From Rhodohalobacter sulfatireducens (lineage in GTDB: Bacteria > Bacteroidota > Rhodothermia > Balneolales > Balneolaceae), in assembly GCF_022012475.1 (NCBI RefSeq), contig NZ_JAKLWS010000010.1, forward strand, positions 62,001 through 126,000: 64,000 nucleotides of DNA, in the 5' to 3' direction. The notes under the pieces are model-generated. The model was given only the letters and a program-made list of their open reading frames with translations. It ran no database searches and had not been told where the DNA came from. Positions 63,901 through 64,000 of the stretch are shown here, piece by piece (positions within the stretch are counted from its first letter, which is position 1; every line of letters starts with the position of its first letter). Made by a program: the position numbers and the translations under genes.

Positions 63901-64000
63901 TTAAACATTTTAATATTTGATATCTGCTCATTTTAAACAATGATGCTTTTAAGTTGATGTTTGACATTCCAGCACATCTTTTTTTTAAGTTAGATGTTAA

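Overview
The window looks like a chromosomal segment of a marine or halophilic member of the Bacteroidota/Balneolota side of the FCB group, most like Balneolaceae. This is inferred, not shown. The grounds are moderate-to-low G+C, many small lipoproteins with a Cys lipobox after a short hydrophobic segment, an XrtF-like exosortase, an M56/TonB_C sensor protein, an FadN-type beta-oxidation fusion, and intergenic spaces full of REP-like palindromes. No rRNA, tRNA, CRISPR array or complete insertion sequence was recognised.

Layout: 1-6 kb is a polysaccharide/ester hydrolase cluster: a 5'-truncated GH43 arabinanase, an SGNH lipoprotein, an alpha/beta-hydrolase lipoprotein, a decayed alpha/beta-hydrolase remnant, and a sialate O-acetylesterase. 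It is followed by an inositol-phosphatase-like enzyme and a DinB-like protein. 6.7-14.5 kb holds a DAACS transporter with an ATP-grasp-like protein, an SDR, a Tat-exported Gfo/Idh oxidoreductase, a sulfotransferase, a secreted five-EF-hand protein, a cupin and a YbaK-like tRNA deacylase. 15-22.5 kb is gltB-gltD followed by a CPBP protease and a GNAT enzyme. 23.7-24.3 kb is a nest of short inverted-repeat elements. 24-33 kb holds an LLM oxidoreductase, purE, an NlpE-like lipoprotein, a HAD phosphatase, a BatA/B-like VWA protein, a lone exosortase, an MFS carrier, dut (apparently starting at ATT), DUF3108 and an ArsC-like protein.

33.4-34.0 kb is a tandem 158-bp palindromic repeat array. It sits just upstream of an overlapping trio (small winged-helix protein, biotin carrier, murA), followed by an RNase G/E-type enzyme, hslV-hslU and an S41 protease. 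42.4-46.2 kb is a reverse-strand run (rsmE, a Bfd-like ferredoxin, a two-domain dCTP deaminase, an Fe-S photolyase). 46.3-49.5 kb has a LOG-like protein, a BlaI-BlaR1 pair in which BlaR1 carries two TonB_C domains, and a PspC protein. 50.5-57.5 kb is a fatty-acid beta-oxidation cluster (acyl-CoA synthetase, fadN, thiolase, dienoyl-CoA-reductase-like SDR), interrupted by a DUF559 endonuclease pseudogene with two amber codons. The last part holds a thioesterase, an orphan integrase-type DNA-binding domain protein, a VOC protein, an aminotransferase IV, CstA, YjbQ and a collagen-like lipoprotein.

The gene content is mostly ordinary metabolism. The most unusual material is non-coding: (i) a 96-98 bp TIR family (four copies), (ii) a 222-bp inverted-repeat element flanked by a 7-8 bp duplication, (iii) a dispersed ACTCATCCGATGACT-type stem-loop that is also the core of the 158-bp tandem array, and (iv) a 127-bp nested palindrome. 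No clearly new multi-gene system was found. The most testable oddities are the ATT start of dut, the orphan integrase N-terminal domain and the lone exosortase.
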